DNA of 8,717 nucleotides from JAAYLN01 sp964592855 (GCA_964592855.1 CAZQKI010000192.1:1-8717), one strand, 5' to 3'. Numbered from the stretch's first letter, positions 1 to 7,094 are shown. Notes: generated from the sequence alone by a model not told the origin. Numbers and translations: made by a program.

Positions 1-31
1 AGGCGGAAAAAGGAAAGCGGTTCGTTGGACA

Positions 32-67
32 GATTAAGATTAGGATTAAGATTAGGATTAAGATAAG
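32..67. repeat. Tandem 12-bp repeat, GATTAAGATTAG x3
   Basis: Three consecutive copies of GATTAAGATTAG are seen, the third with one changed base. Each unit is itself two near-identical hexamers, GATTAA and GATTAG. The array is AT-rich inside an otherwise GC-rich window and lies upstream of the first gene. No coding role is apparent. The bases before it (1-31) are too short to assign. Confidence 0.85.
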
Positions 68-147
68 ATTGACGCATCAACAGAACCGGCATGCGCCCCC
101 CGTCCTTTCATTACCATGAGCGAAAATGGCCGACGGGGTACAACAAC

Positions 148-154
148 AGGGGAA
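148..154 (+). promoter_or_regulatory. Ribosome binding site of the first propeller gene
   Basis: AGGGGAA lies 5 bases before the ATG at 160. It decides the start: the upstream in-frame ATG at 91 would add 23 residues of unlikely sequence before the signal peptide, and the ATG at 169 would be 14 bases away. Confidence 0.6.
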
Positions 155-159
155 TTGAC

Positions 160-2073
160 ATGACGATAATGGGAATCCGCAGACTTGCGGCCTGCGCCGC
201 GCTGTTCCTCCCGCCCGTGCTGCTCGCCGGACCGGCGCGTGAACCGGAACGGACGATGATCTATCCGAACGGCGCGCTGATCCAGCTCGCGCTGATCAAC
301 GGCGACCTGGTCGCCTTCTCCGGCTGGACGCGCGGCTACGGGATCATGACCTTCGACATCGCCGATCCAGATCATCCCAAGCTCAAATCGGGCGTGGTGC
401 TGCCCGGCTACGTCAACGCGCCCGTGCGCAAGGGCGATACGATGTACATCCCCAGCCTGTTCGGCCTCTTCGTCCTCGACGCCTCGGGCGGAAAACTGGC
501 GCTCGAACGGAACCTCCTCCTGGACTTCTCGCCCAAAAGCGGGCCTGGCCGGAGCGCCCTCGTCGCCGGCGACAAGCTCCTGGTCGTCGGAAATTCGGCC
601 AAGCGGCTGTTCGACATCTCCAATCCCTCCGCGCCCCTCCTCGAAAAATACGACTTTGCGCCCGACATCAAGAACATCCAGTCCGACGGCGAACGGTTCT
701 TCATCTTCAGCAACGCCGTCCTCTCCGTGCTATCGGAAAAGGGTGCGTTGACTGAGCTCGCCACACTGGCCACGCCGATCAAATCTGTCATGACCGCCGG
801 CGACGGGGCCAACCGGATGTTCCTGGTTCTGGACCGGAAGAACGTCCTCACCCTCTACGCCGCGACCGGCAACACGCTGACGGAAAAGGCCAGGGAGGAG
901 AATGTGCTGGAACTCCGGAAAACCAGCGGCGGCATCTTCATGAAGACCGCGGACAAGCTTCGGCTCCTCGCGGACTTGACCCAGGGAACGCTGAAAGTCG
1001 CCCGGGAGTTCGCTATTCCCAAGGAGGTGTCCCCACAGTTCGAATTCGACGGAAAGTACTTCTTCGTCATGACGAACGACTACAACCGCGCCATCTCCAT
1101 CCTCGACGCTTCCTCGCCGGAACTGCGGGTTCGCGCAACCATTCCCGTCTGCCGGAGCGACGGCGGACTGGAGGTCACGGACGATGCCATCTACCTGAGC
1201 AGCGGCAACGCGCTGCTGGCCTTCGACAAGCGGAAGCCCGACCCCGGCGGACGTCCCGACCAGGTGCTGATGGTCGACTTCGCGGTCACCCCCGATCCGC
1301 AGCAAAGCCGGAAATCCTTTGGCGCCTACAACCTCCTGAGCCCCTATGGCATCCGGCGCTTCGGCAACTACCTGCTCTTCTCGGGGGCGCTGATCGATAT
1401 CCGCGAACCGCTGCAGCCGAAAGCCGCCGGAATGGCGACCGCCCCCTTCCTCGGCGTCTCTGTCGAGGGGACCCGCGCCGCCCTGGCGCAGGGCCGGCAG
1501 GTGTCGATCGCCGACATCTCGAAAATGCCCGAGGTCAAGACGCTCGGCACCTATGCCTGCCAGACCAACCAGGGGCCGATGCTGGACGTGATCCTCCGCG
1601 GCAACCGGCTCTATGCCATCGACACCCGCGCGCTCTACGTCTTCGATGCCTCCGACCCCGCGCAGATCAAGCTCCTCGACTCGAAGGCGGCCGACAGTCC
1701 CTGCGCCATCGCGTGCGTGGGCAACACCCTCTACATCCCGTCGGGCAACACGGGGGCGAAGAACATCCTGCTGGCCTACGCCACCGAGACCGGCGTCGTC
1801 ACCGCCCTGGAGGGATTCATCCGCAAGGGCGTCACCGCGCTGGCGACCGACGGGGACCGGCTGTTCCTGGGCGACGGAACGGTCATCCGACAGTTCGACG
1901 TCTCCGATCCGCTCAAGCCCGTGCCGGTTGCCGAGTACTCCTCGGACCAGGCGGGGGGAGCGCCCGACCAGCCGGCCAACTTCACCGAGCTCCAGATCGA
2001 TGGCGATCGGCTGTATGCCCGGAAGTATTCGCGCGTCAATGCGTGGAAGATTGTGGGAACGGTTGAGAAGTGA
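160..2073 (+). CDS. Secreted LVIVD-repeat beta-propeller protein
   Basis: A 637-residue protein starting with a signal peptide: basic residues (MGIRR) followed by a hydrophobic stretch to about residue 23 (LLAGPA). The mature part carries a recurring motif of the form hydrophobic-D-[IVA]-[SAR]-x-P-x-x-P near residues 65 (FDIADP), 151 (FDISNP), 315 (LDASSP), 412 (IDIREP), 450 (IADIS), 495 (FDASDP) and 579 (FDVSDP). In the LVIVD family such motifs mark the blades of a beta-propeller, often in exported proteins of unknown ligand. No catalytic motif is visible, so a binding or scaffold role outside the cytoplasm is inferred. A shorter protein of the same type follows. The stop codon lies at the start of a tandem repeat, and no terminator hairpin was found. 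Confidence 0.85.
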   Translation: MTIMGIRRLAACAALFLPPVLLAGPAREPERTMIYPNGALIQLALINGDLVAFSGWTRGYGIMTFDIADPDHPKLKSGVVLPGYVNAPVRKGDTMYIPSLFGLFVLDASGGKLALERNLLLDFSPKSGPGRSALVAGDKLLVVGNSAKRLFDISNPSAPLLEKYDFAPDIKNIQSDGERFFIFSNAVLSVLSEKGALTELATLATPIKSVMTAGDGANRMFLVLDRKNVLTLYAATGNTLTEKAREENVLELRKTSGGIFMKTADKLRLLADLTQGTLKVAREFAIPKEVSPQFEFDGKYFFVMTNDYNRAISILDASSPELRVRATIPVCRSDGGLEVTDDAIYLSSGNALLAFDKRKPDPGGRPDQVLMVDFAVTPDPQQSRKSFGAYNLLSPYGIRRFGNYLLFSGALIDIREPLQPKAAGMATAPFLGVSVEGTRAALAQGRQVSIADISKMPEVKTLGTYACQTNQGPMLDVILRGNRLYAIDTRALYVFDASDPAQIKLLDSKAADSPCAIACVGNTLYIPSGNTGAKNILLAYATETGVVTALEGFIRKGVTALATDGDRLFLGDGTVIRQFDVSDPLKPVPVAEYSSDQAGGAPDQPANFTELQIDGDRLYARKYSRVNAWKIVGTVEK

Positions 2074-2123
2074 TGCGTGAAACGTGAAACGTGAAGCGTG
2101 AGGCGTGATGAGTGAAAACGTGA
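2074..2123. repeat. Heptamer tandem repeat, CGTGAAA type
   Basis: About seven consecutive units of the form NNCGTGA (equivalently CGTGAAA), with one 8-base unit, begin immediately after the TGA stop of the preceding gene. The units vary mainly at the two bases before CGTGA. A second, more degraded block of the same family occurs at 2222-2280. No terminator or promoter is clear within it. Confidence 0.85.
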
Positions 2124-2128
2124 AGAGG

Positions 2129-2163
2129 TTCTTGGTTCGTAGTTCTTGGTTCTTGGTTCGGGG
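2129..2163. repeat. Heptamer tandem repeat, TTCTTGG type (small block)
   Basis: Five in-phase heptamers are seen: TTCTTGG, TTCGTAG, TTCTTGG, TTCTTGG, TTCGGGG. This is the same family as the large array at 3450-3697, about 1.3 kb downstream. Confidence 0.85.
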
Positions 2164-2180
2164 ATCTGGGGGAAGTTTCG

Positions 2181-2210
2181 CGCAGAAGGACGCGGAGACC
2201 GCAGAGGGAG
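2181..2210. repeat. Degenerate CGCAGAGG-type tandem repeat
   Basis: Three imperfect 9-10 base units (CGCAGAAGGA, CGCGGAGAC, CGCAGAGGGA) lie between the two heptamer blocks. The units are short and diverged, so this is a weaker call than the flanking repeats. Confidence 0.45.
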
Positions 2211-2221
2211 ACGGAAGAGGG

Positions 2222-2280
2222 CGTGAAACGTGATGCGTGAAGACATGAGGCGTGAGACAGAGAGGCGTGCAGACATGAAT
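2222..2280. repeat. Degenerate CGTGAAA-type heptamer block spanning the gene start
   Basis: Units CGTGAAA, CGTGATG and CGTGAAG are followed by looser 7-8 base units such as ACATGAGG, CGTGAGA and CGTGCAG. The block runs into the start of the second propeller gene and supplies its likely Shine-Dalgarno (AGAGAGG, 2259-2265) and several alternative in-frame starts (2230, 2233, 2245, 2275). Confidence 0.65.
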
Positions 2281-3438
2281 GAACAAATCCGAATTTCGAT
2301 CGCACCGGCTGACCATCCATTCGTAGCCGGAGTCCCGCCTTCAGGCGGAAGCCAAGCAGGGGCTTCAGCCCCGGTGTCGCGACCCCTTGCCGCGGTTCTC
2401 GGTCTTCTGGCCCTGCTGCTGGCCGCGACAGGACTCTGCGCGGATGAAGCGTCGGCCTACGGCGCCAAGGACGACCTGCTGCCGGGCGGCGCGGGGATCG
2501 CGGTCAAGGGCGGCATCGTCTTCACCACGGCCGGGGCCGAATCGTTTGCGAAGGCCAAACGCCTCGTCGCCATCGATGTCGCCAACCCCGCCGCGCCCAA
2601 GGTGGTCTCCTCCGTCGAACTCAAGGGGTTTCCGCAGGATCTGGCCCTCGCCGGAAACATCGCCTATGTCGTCGACGGGATGCGCCTCGTCGCCATCGAC
2701 ATCGCCAATCCCGCGGCGATGCGGATTGTTTACGAGACCGCCGTGGCCGATGCGCCGGAATACGGGCCGCAGGGGATCGTCCTCGACGGGAACGACGCCT
2801 ACCTCGCCTGCCGCCGCAAAGGCGTGGTGACGGTCGACATCTCGAAGCCGGAGGCCCCGGTGGTCAAGGCCGCCGTGGCGACGCCGTTCTCGCGCGGCGT
2901 GGCGTTGTGCCAGGTCGCCGGCAAGACGTTTCTGGTCAGCGCCGACGATACGCAGGGGCTGAACGTCATTCTGGGCAACCGGATCGTCGCCTCGCAGCGG
3001 CTGAAGCGCGGCAGCGCGGCGCGGGTCCGGGTCGATGGCGACAAGGTGTTCGTCGCGAATGGCGGGTCGTTTCTCGCCGTCTTCACGATGGCCCCCGACG
3101 GCAAGCTGTCGCCCCATGCCGAATTCACGACGGTGCCCGACGGCGGCTACTACGGCAGCTATGCCTACGACGTGCTCCCCGTCGGAAAATATGCGGTGCT
3201 CGCGGCGGGCGAGAACGGCATCCTGCCGGTCGACCTCTCCGACCCGGCCAAACCGTTCGCCGTCGTCGGCGCCGGAAAAGTCCCGGATGTGCCGCTGGTC
3301 CGCGCTGTCGTCCGAGAGGGCGATTGGCTGTTCGTGAACGGCGGGACCATGGACGGACGGACGCTGTTCTTCACGCTCGACGCGAAGGACTGGCCCGCCT
3401 TCAAGATGGCCGGCGAACCCTTAAACCTGTCGGAATGA
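2275..3438 (+). CDS. Secreted LVIVD-repeat protein with REP-derived leader
   Basis: A 387-residue protein if read from ATG 2275, which has AGAGAGG 9 bases upstream. The sequence encoded by the REP-like element (AGVPPSGG...ASAP) precedes a clear hydrophobic export segment (LAAVLGLLALLLAATGLCA, about residues 38-56), so the n-region would be unusually long. GTG at 2374, at the last base of the element, would instead give a normal signal peptide. LVIVD-like motifs lie near residues 97 (LVAIDVANP), 138 (LVAIDIANP), 184 (VVTVDISKP) and 317 (ILPVDLSDP). The fold is expected to be a beta-propeller with no visible catalytic site. It is the same family as the 637-residue protein upstream but only about 60% of its length. 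The stop is followed closely by a heptamer array. Confidence 0.8.
   Translation: MNEQIRISIAPADHPFVAGVPPSGGSQAGASAPVSRPLAAVLGLLALLLAATGLCADEASAYGAKDDLLPGGAGIAVKGGIVFTTAGAESFAKAKRLVAIDVANPAAPKVVSSVELKGFPQDLALAGNIAYVVDGMRLVAIDIANPAAMRIVYETAVADAPEYGPQGIVLDGNDAYLACRRKGVVTVDISKPEAPVVKAAVATPFSRGVALCQVAGKTFLVSADDTQGLNVILGNRIVASQRLKRGSAARVRVDGDKVFVANGGSFLAVFTMAPDGKLSPHAEFTTVPDGGYYGSYAYDVLPVGKYAVLAAGENGILPVDLSDPAKPFAVVGAGKVPDVPLVRAVVREGDWLFVNGGTMDGRTLFFTLDAKDWPAFKMAGEPLNLSE
2326..2374 (+). repeat. REP-like two-hairpin element, copy 1
   Basis: A 49-bp element with two small hairpins: CCGCC-TTCA-GGCGG (2335-2348) and GGGGC-TTCA-GCCCC (2359-2372). The tetranucleotide GGAG (2329-2332) precedes the first hairpin and GTAG lies at 2323-2326. 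Two further copies with the same geometry occur at 6951-6999 (opposite strand, 45/49 identical) and 7046-7094 (38/49). This copy lies in the leader of a protein gene and reads through in frame. REP elements mobilised by RAYT transposases typically have a GTAG or GGAG beside a hairpin; no RAYT gene is in this window, so the link is inferred. Confidence 0.8.
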
Positions 3439-3449
3439 GTGTTTTCGCG

Positions 3450-3540
3450 TTCGGGGTTCGGGGATACTGGTTCCTGGTTCTTGGTTCTTAGATCTTGGTT
3501 CTTGGTTCTTGGTTCTTGGTTCTTAGTTCTTGGTTCTTAG
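3450..3540. repeat. TTCTTGG heptamer array, left part
   Basis: Thirteen in-phase heptamers are seen: two TTCGGGG, then ATACTGG, TTCCTGG, and a run of TTCTTGG with interspersed TTCTTAG and one ATCTTGG. The outer units are more diverged than the inner ones. The array runs into the 100-N gap and resumes on the other side. Long open frames through it on both strands arise from the repeat and are not genes. Confidence 0.9.
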
Positions 3541-3640
3541 NNNNNNNNNNNNNNNNNNNNNNNNNNNNNNNNNNNNNNNNNNNNNNNNNNNNNNNNNNNN
3601 NNNNNNNNNNNNNNNNNNNNNNNNNNNNNNNNNNNNNNNN
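3541..3640. other. Assembly gap of exactly 100 N
   Basis: One hundred consecutive N lie inside the heptamer array. A round 100 is the usual placeholder for a gap of unknown size, so the true array length is unknown and could be shorter or much longer. Confidence 0.95.
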
Positions 3641-3697
3641 GTTCTTGGTTCTTAGTTCTTGGTTCTTAGTTCTTGGTTCTTGGTTCTTAGATTGGGG
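3641..3697. repeat. TTCTTGG heptamer array, right part
   Basis: After the gap come seven in-phase units of TTCTTGG or TTCTTAG (3642-3690), then the degenerate ATTGGGG (3691-3697). The array ends only 5 bases before the ribosome binding site of the glycoside hydrolase gene. Confidence 0.9.
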
Positions 3698-3701
3698 TTT
3701 T

Positions 3702-3711
3702 GGAGAAGAGG
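3702..3711 (+). promoter_or_regulatory. Ribosome binding site of the glycoside hydrolase gene
   Basis: GGAGAAGAGG, with GGAG 7 bases before the ATG at 3713, is a strong Shine-Dalgarno. It fixes the start at 3713 and excludes the in-frame extension to 3659, which would translate the heptamer array (MVLSSWFLVL...). Confidence 0.75.
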
Positions 3712-3712
3712 C

Positions 3713-6700
3713 ATGATAATGAGACCGGGCAGGTTGCATATTTTGTGCATTTTGGGGTTTCTGGCCTTGGGTGTGGCGGCCGGGGCGGCTCCGTATTCGC
3801 AGCAGCTCGACCTGACGCAGGCGGGGGTCACGAATGGAGCGTGGAAGTTCACGGAGATCAAGGAGGTGCCGGGCGGGCGTTTCCTGGCGGGCGGCGCGGG
3901 TGAGTCGCCTCCCATCCCGTTTGCCGTGACCGCCTCCGGCGCGCACCGAGTCTGGCTGAAGATTCATACCGACAAGGACAAGGCGGCCAATTTCCTGGTG
4001 ATCGTGCGGGCGCCGAACGGCGAGGCGGTGCGCGCCGAGCGCCTCGACGCCCCCTTCCACCGGCTGGCCCCCGCCAAGCCCTACCTCGAACAGGTGCTCG
4101 TGCGCGAAGCGGGCTTCCAGTGGCTCCGCATCGAGCTGAACCTTGAATATCCCGGAACCTATGCGCTGGTTCTGTCGGGGGCCGTCGCCCGCGGCGGCGG
4201 GCGGAAGCTCGTCGCGGCCGCTTACGTCAGCAACGATCCGGCATTCGACCCGAAGCAGAATCCGGCGGTCTCCGCCGCGCCGCCGCAGGAGCCGTCGGAG
4301 CCGCCCCGGGGTCTGCAGCCTGTCACGGTACATCGGCTGCACACGGCGCTCTACTCGGGGGTCGCGGACGCCCGCAAGCAGTTCGAGGCGAATCTGATCC
4401 AGAACGGTTCGATCTATCTCGATCCCGCCGCCATGGTGCTGATGGGTGTCAACCGCCAGCAGGGGGGGCGCGGGTCCGGCGGCGCGGAGGGCAACTACGG
4501 CATTCTCACCACGGGGCGCGGCGCCAGCTTCGAATCGCACAGCCCGGAGTTCGTGAAGTCCGTGAAGGCCCCCGAGGGGCGCTTTGTGAACGGGGCCGGG
4601 ACTGCGGGTGTCAATTTCAGCCTCAGCTACCCGCCGGCGATCGAGGACGCCGCGAAATACGGCCCGGCGGTCATGCTGCCGCAAGTCGGCGACACGGCGA
4701 TCCTGTCCTGGAGCGTCGCCGGCGAGGCGGGCGGTTCGCTGGACTACAGCAGCCATTCGATCGCCGAATTCCGCGGCTGGCTGAAGCGGAAGTACGGCTC
4801 GATCGCGAAGCTGAACGACGCCTGGCGCGCCGGCTTCACGGATTTCGCCGAGATCGTCCCGGCGCCGAATGCCGAGACCAACACGGCCAACTGGCTCGAA
4901 TTCCGCGACTTCTCCAGCAAGGTTTTCGCCGCGGCCGTGGCGCGGAGCGTCGCTGTCGTCAATGCCGTCGATCCGCAGAAGCGGCCGGCGACGGCCCAGT
5001 TCTCCAACCTCGACCTCTTCGCCAGCGACTTCGCCCGCCGCCGCCCCAACAATTTCGAGGATCTCATCCTCGTCGGCCTCAAGGAGACCGATCACGTCTC
5101 CTGGGACGGCTACTGCGCCGACGACTTCATGGGCGCCGAGGTCGATCTGATCGATTCGCTCGGACGGGGCAAGAAGATGCTGGTGCGCGAGTGGAACACG
5201 CACAACCAGGATGTGGCGATGGCGGCCCGGACCTACTGGACGATGTTCGGCAAAGGCGTCAAGGGCATCTCGCTGTTCCAATTCCACGAGGGCGGCGCCC
5301 ACGACTCCTACCCGAAGTGGGCGCTGACGAACACCGACATGTCCCCGCGCGACAAGCTCGGGGCCTTCAGCGATGCCATGCACGAGATCCACCGTATCGA
5401 GAACATCGTTGTCGAAGCGAAGAAGGTCTGCCCGGTCAAGCCGGTCGCGATCTTCTACAACAAGATCGACATGACGCTTTCCAAGGCGCCGCTGGCATCC
5501 GCCTGGGGCGAAGGCATCGACAGCCCGTACCACGTCTACGAAATGCTGCGGGGCCGAGGCTATCCTGTCACTTTCATCACGGATCTGCAGATCCGCGACG
5601 GTCTGCTGAAGGATGTCGGCGCGGTGGTCTTTGTCGACGCGCAGCATATCTCGTCCGAGGCGTGCGACGCCGTCATCGATTGGGTCAACGCTGGCGGTGT
5701 GGTGATCGGCGACACCTGGCCGGGCGCCTACACCGAACTCGGTCACCGCCAGGACAAGCTGATCTCCCTCTTCGGCATCCGTTCGCGCGAGACCAAGCGG
5801 GTCGCGGCGATCAAGCTGGAAGAGTCGCCGCAGGGCTATGGAGAAATGACCGTTTCGGCGATCAACCCCGACACCCTTTACAACACCGTCATGGAGACCT
5901 GGCAGCAGTGGGATGCGACGCATCCCATTGCGAAGATGCTGGGCAACTGGATGTTCAGCGGCTATGGCGCGTGCGCGGTCAGTTGCACCGCGGGCGAGGT
6001 CATCGGCATGGTCTTCGGCGGTCATCCGGGTGTGGTGGTCAACCAGACCGGCAAGGGACAGAGCCTTTACGTCTCCACCATGCTGGGCTCGCTTTACGGA
6101 GGCTCATGCACCCGTTATGAATGGGATTCGACCCATTCCGATCTCTCGGCGCCGCGTCTGCTCGACGCCTTCCTCGAATTCGCCGGGGTGAAGAAGCTCG
6201 CCGTGGCCGGCGGGCTCACGGAGCGGCAGGCCGGCAAGCTGCGGGTCGAAGCCCCGCTGATCGACGGCAAGGGGAACGGCATCGTCACGCTGACGAGTTA
6301 CAACGACGCGCCACTTCCGGCATTCCCGCTGAAGATCGCCTGGCCGGCCGGCGTCAAGCCGCCCAGGAAGCTCTTCGGCCTCGTCGGCGGCAGCCGGCAG
6401 GCCGCGGATCTGCCGTTCACGTTTGCCGACGGTCAGATCGCGCTGGAGGTGCCGGGATTTGTATCGCACGCGACGCTGCTGGCGGTCAGCGAATCGGTGC
6501 CGCTGCTTTCGCTGGAGTTTCCCGGCGCCCGGCGCGGCGTGGCGGGGCTCGTGACGCTCACACCGAATCAAGTGGCGAAAGTCAAGGTCACGGTACACAA
6601 CGTGTCCGGCCGAGCGATCGAGGGGCGGATCACGGTGCGTCTGCCCGAAGGGTGGTTCTACGACCAGGAGTCGGTTCCGGTGGCGAAGATCGCCCCGTGG

Positions 6701-6841
6701 GCGTCGGCGACCGCCGAGTTCACGATCCAGGCGCCGCCCGTCTGCGCGGCCCGGCGGGTGCGGCCGATCTCCTTCCTGTTCGAAGGCGGCAACACGGCCT
6801 CGATGCCGACGACGGAGGCCGTCTGGTGGCAGGCGGAATGA
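3713..6841 (+). CDS. Exported GH42/beta-galactosidase-like glycoside hydrolase
   Basis: A 1042-residue protein with a signal peptide (hydrophobic core LHILCILGFLALGVAAGAA). Residues about 25-180 look like a beta-sandwich, CBM-like domain. About 200-555 resemble a GH42 TIM barrel: the stretch FRGWLKRKYGSIAKLNDAW followed by the FAEIVPAP motif matches the conserved GH42 core. E338 (WSVAGEAGG) is the candidate acid/base and E493 (LVREWNTH) the candidate nucleophile. About 570-760 resemble the glutaminase-like trimerisation domain of GH42 enzymes (PVAIFYNK, then GAVVFVDAQHIS and WVNAGGVVIGDTWPG). The last 110 residues look like a NEW3-type beta-sandwich. GH42 enzymes are typically 600-700 residues, so this one is long because of its extra N- and C-terminal regions. 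Substrate cannot be read from sequence; a galactoside or other plant/algal glycan is a guess. The N-E pair usual in clan GH-A appears as G-E here. Confidence 0.75.
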   Translation: MIMRPGRLHILCILGFLALGVAAGAAPYSQQLDLTQAGVTNGAWKFTEIKEVPGGRFLAGGAGESPPIPFAVTASGAHRVWLKIHTDKDKAANFLVIVRAPNGEAVRAERLDAPFHRLAPAKPYLEQVLVREAGFQWLRIELNLEYPGTYALVLSGAVARGGGRKLVAAAYVSNDPAFDPKQNPAVSAAPPQEPSEPPRGLQPVTVHRLHTALYSGVADARKQFEANLIQNGSIYLDPAAMVLMGVNRQQGGRGSGGAEGNYGILTTGRGASFESHSPEFVKSVKAPEGRFVNGAGTAGVNFSLSYPPAIEDAAKYGPAVMLPQVGDTAILSWSVAGEAGGSLDYSSHSIAEFRGWLKRKYGSIAKLNDAWRAGFTDFAEIVPAPNAETNTANWLEFRDFSSKVFAAAVARSVAVVNAVDPQKRPATAQFSNLDLFASDFARRRPNNFEDLILVGLKETDHVSWDGYCADDFMGAEVDLIDSLGRGKKMLVREWNTHNQDVAMAARTYWTMFGKGVKGISLFQFHEGGAHDSYPKWALTNTDMSPRDKLGAFSDAMHEIHRIENIVVEAKKVCPVKPVAIFYNKIDMTLSKAPLASAWGEGIDSPYHVYEMLRGRGYPVTFITDLQIRDGLLKDVGAVVFVDAQHISSEACDAVIDWVNAGGVVIGDTWPGAYTELGHRQDKLISLFGIRSRETKRVAAIKLEESPQGYGEMTVSAINPDTLYNTVMETWQQWDATHPIAKMLGNWMFSGYGACAVSCTAGEVIGMVFGGHPGVVVNQTGKGQSLYVSTMLGSLYGGSCTRYEWDSTHSDLSAPRLLDAFLEFAGVKKLAVAGGLTERQAGKLRVEAPLIDGKGNGIVTLTSYNDAPLPAFPLKIAWPAGVKPPRKLFGLVGGSRQAADLPFTFADGQIALEVPGFVSHATLLAVSESVPLLSLEFPGARRGVAGLVTLTPNQVAKVKVTVHNVSGRAIEGRITVRLPEGWFYDQESVPVAKIAPWASATAEFTIQAPPVCAARRVRPISFLFEGGNTASMPTTEAVWWQAE

Positions 6842-6950
6842 CGAATCCCACCTTCGGGTTTGTCGGCACGAGGGTAATCGGTTGGTGAGGAGAGGCGAGG
6901 GAAGCACATGCGGCGAGGGCAAATCGACAAAAGCGGGCTTGGCGTTGAAG

Positions 6951-6999
6951 CCGGGGCTGAAGCCCCTGACAGGCTTCCGCCTGAAGGCGGAACTCCGGC
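6951..6999 (-). repeat. REP-like two-hairpin element, copy 2
   Basis: This is the reverse orientation of the element at 2326-2374, with 45 of 49 bases identical. Its hairpins are GGGGC-TGAA-GCCCC (6953-6966) and TTCCGCC-TGAA-GGCGGAA (6975-6992); the second stem is extended to 7 bp. GGAG is present on the minus strand at 6993-6996. The copy faces copy 3 across a 46-base spacer. Confidence 0.85.
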
Positions 7000-7045
7000 A
7001 GAGGGAATTGGTGCGCGAGTGTTGTTTTCCCAGGCAGACGCCAAG

Positions 7046-7094
7046 GTCGGAGTCCCGGCTTCAGCCGGAAGCAAGCTACGGCCTTCAGGCCGGG
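7046..7094 (+). repeat. REP-like two-hairpin element, copy 3 (compensated stems)
   Basis: Hairpins are CCGGC-TTCA-GCCGG (7055-7068) and CGGCC-TTCA-GGCCG (7079-7092), with GGAG at 7049-7052. Spacings are identical to copy 1. Of 11 differences from copy 1, six fall in stems and form three fully compensated base pairs; both TTCA loops are unchanged. Preservation of pairing points to selection on the hairpins or to propagation as folded units. Confidence 0.85.

Noticed and set aside
25..70. Possible promoter (TTGGAC with TAAGAT) before the first gene
   Set aside because: The hexamers match weakly, and the candidate -10 is simply part of the 12-bp tandem repeat and recurs in each unit.
2074..2280. 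CRISPR array in the repeat-rich spacer
   Set aside because: The repeats are directly adjacent 7-base units without spacers of constant length, and no cas gene is present.
730..2316. 528-residue open frame on the minus strand
   Set aside because: It is antisense to the first propeller gene and crosses the tandem-repeat mosaic; no recognisable domain or start signal.
3495..3716. Small open frame translating to VLGSWFL repeats
   Set aside because: It is the direct translation of the heptamer array and includes the N gap. Any stop-free 7-base repeat yields such a peptide.
3488..6025. 845-residue open frame on the minus strand, including N-encoded X residues
   Set aside because: It lies antisense to the glycoside hydrolase, runs through the heptamer array and the assembly gap, and is explained by GC-rich third positions of the real gene. 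Its composition (very high R, D, V, G) is typical of a shadow frame.
6842..6870. Possible terminator hairpin after the hydrolase gene (CCACCTTCGGGTTTG)
   Set aside because: The stem is only about three pairs with a mismatch and no T-run follows, so it does not support an intrinsic terminator.
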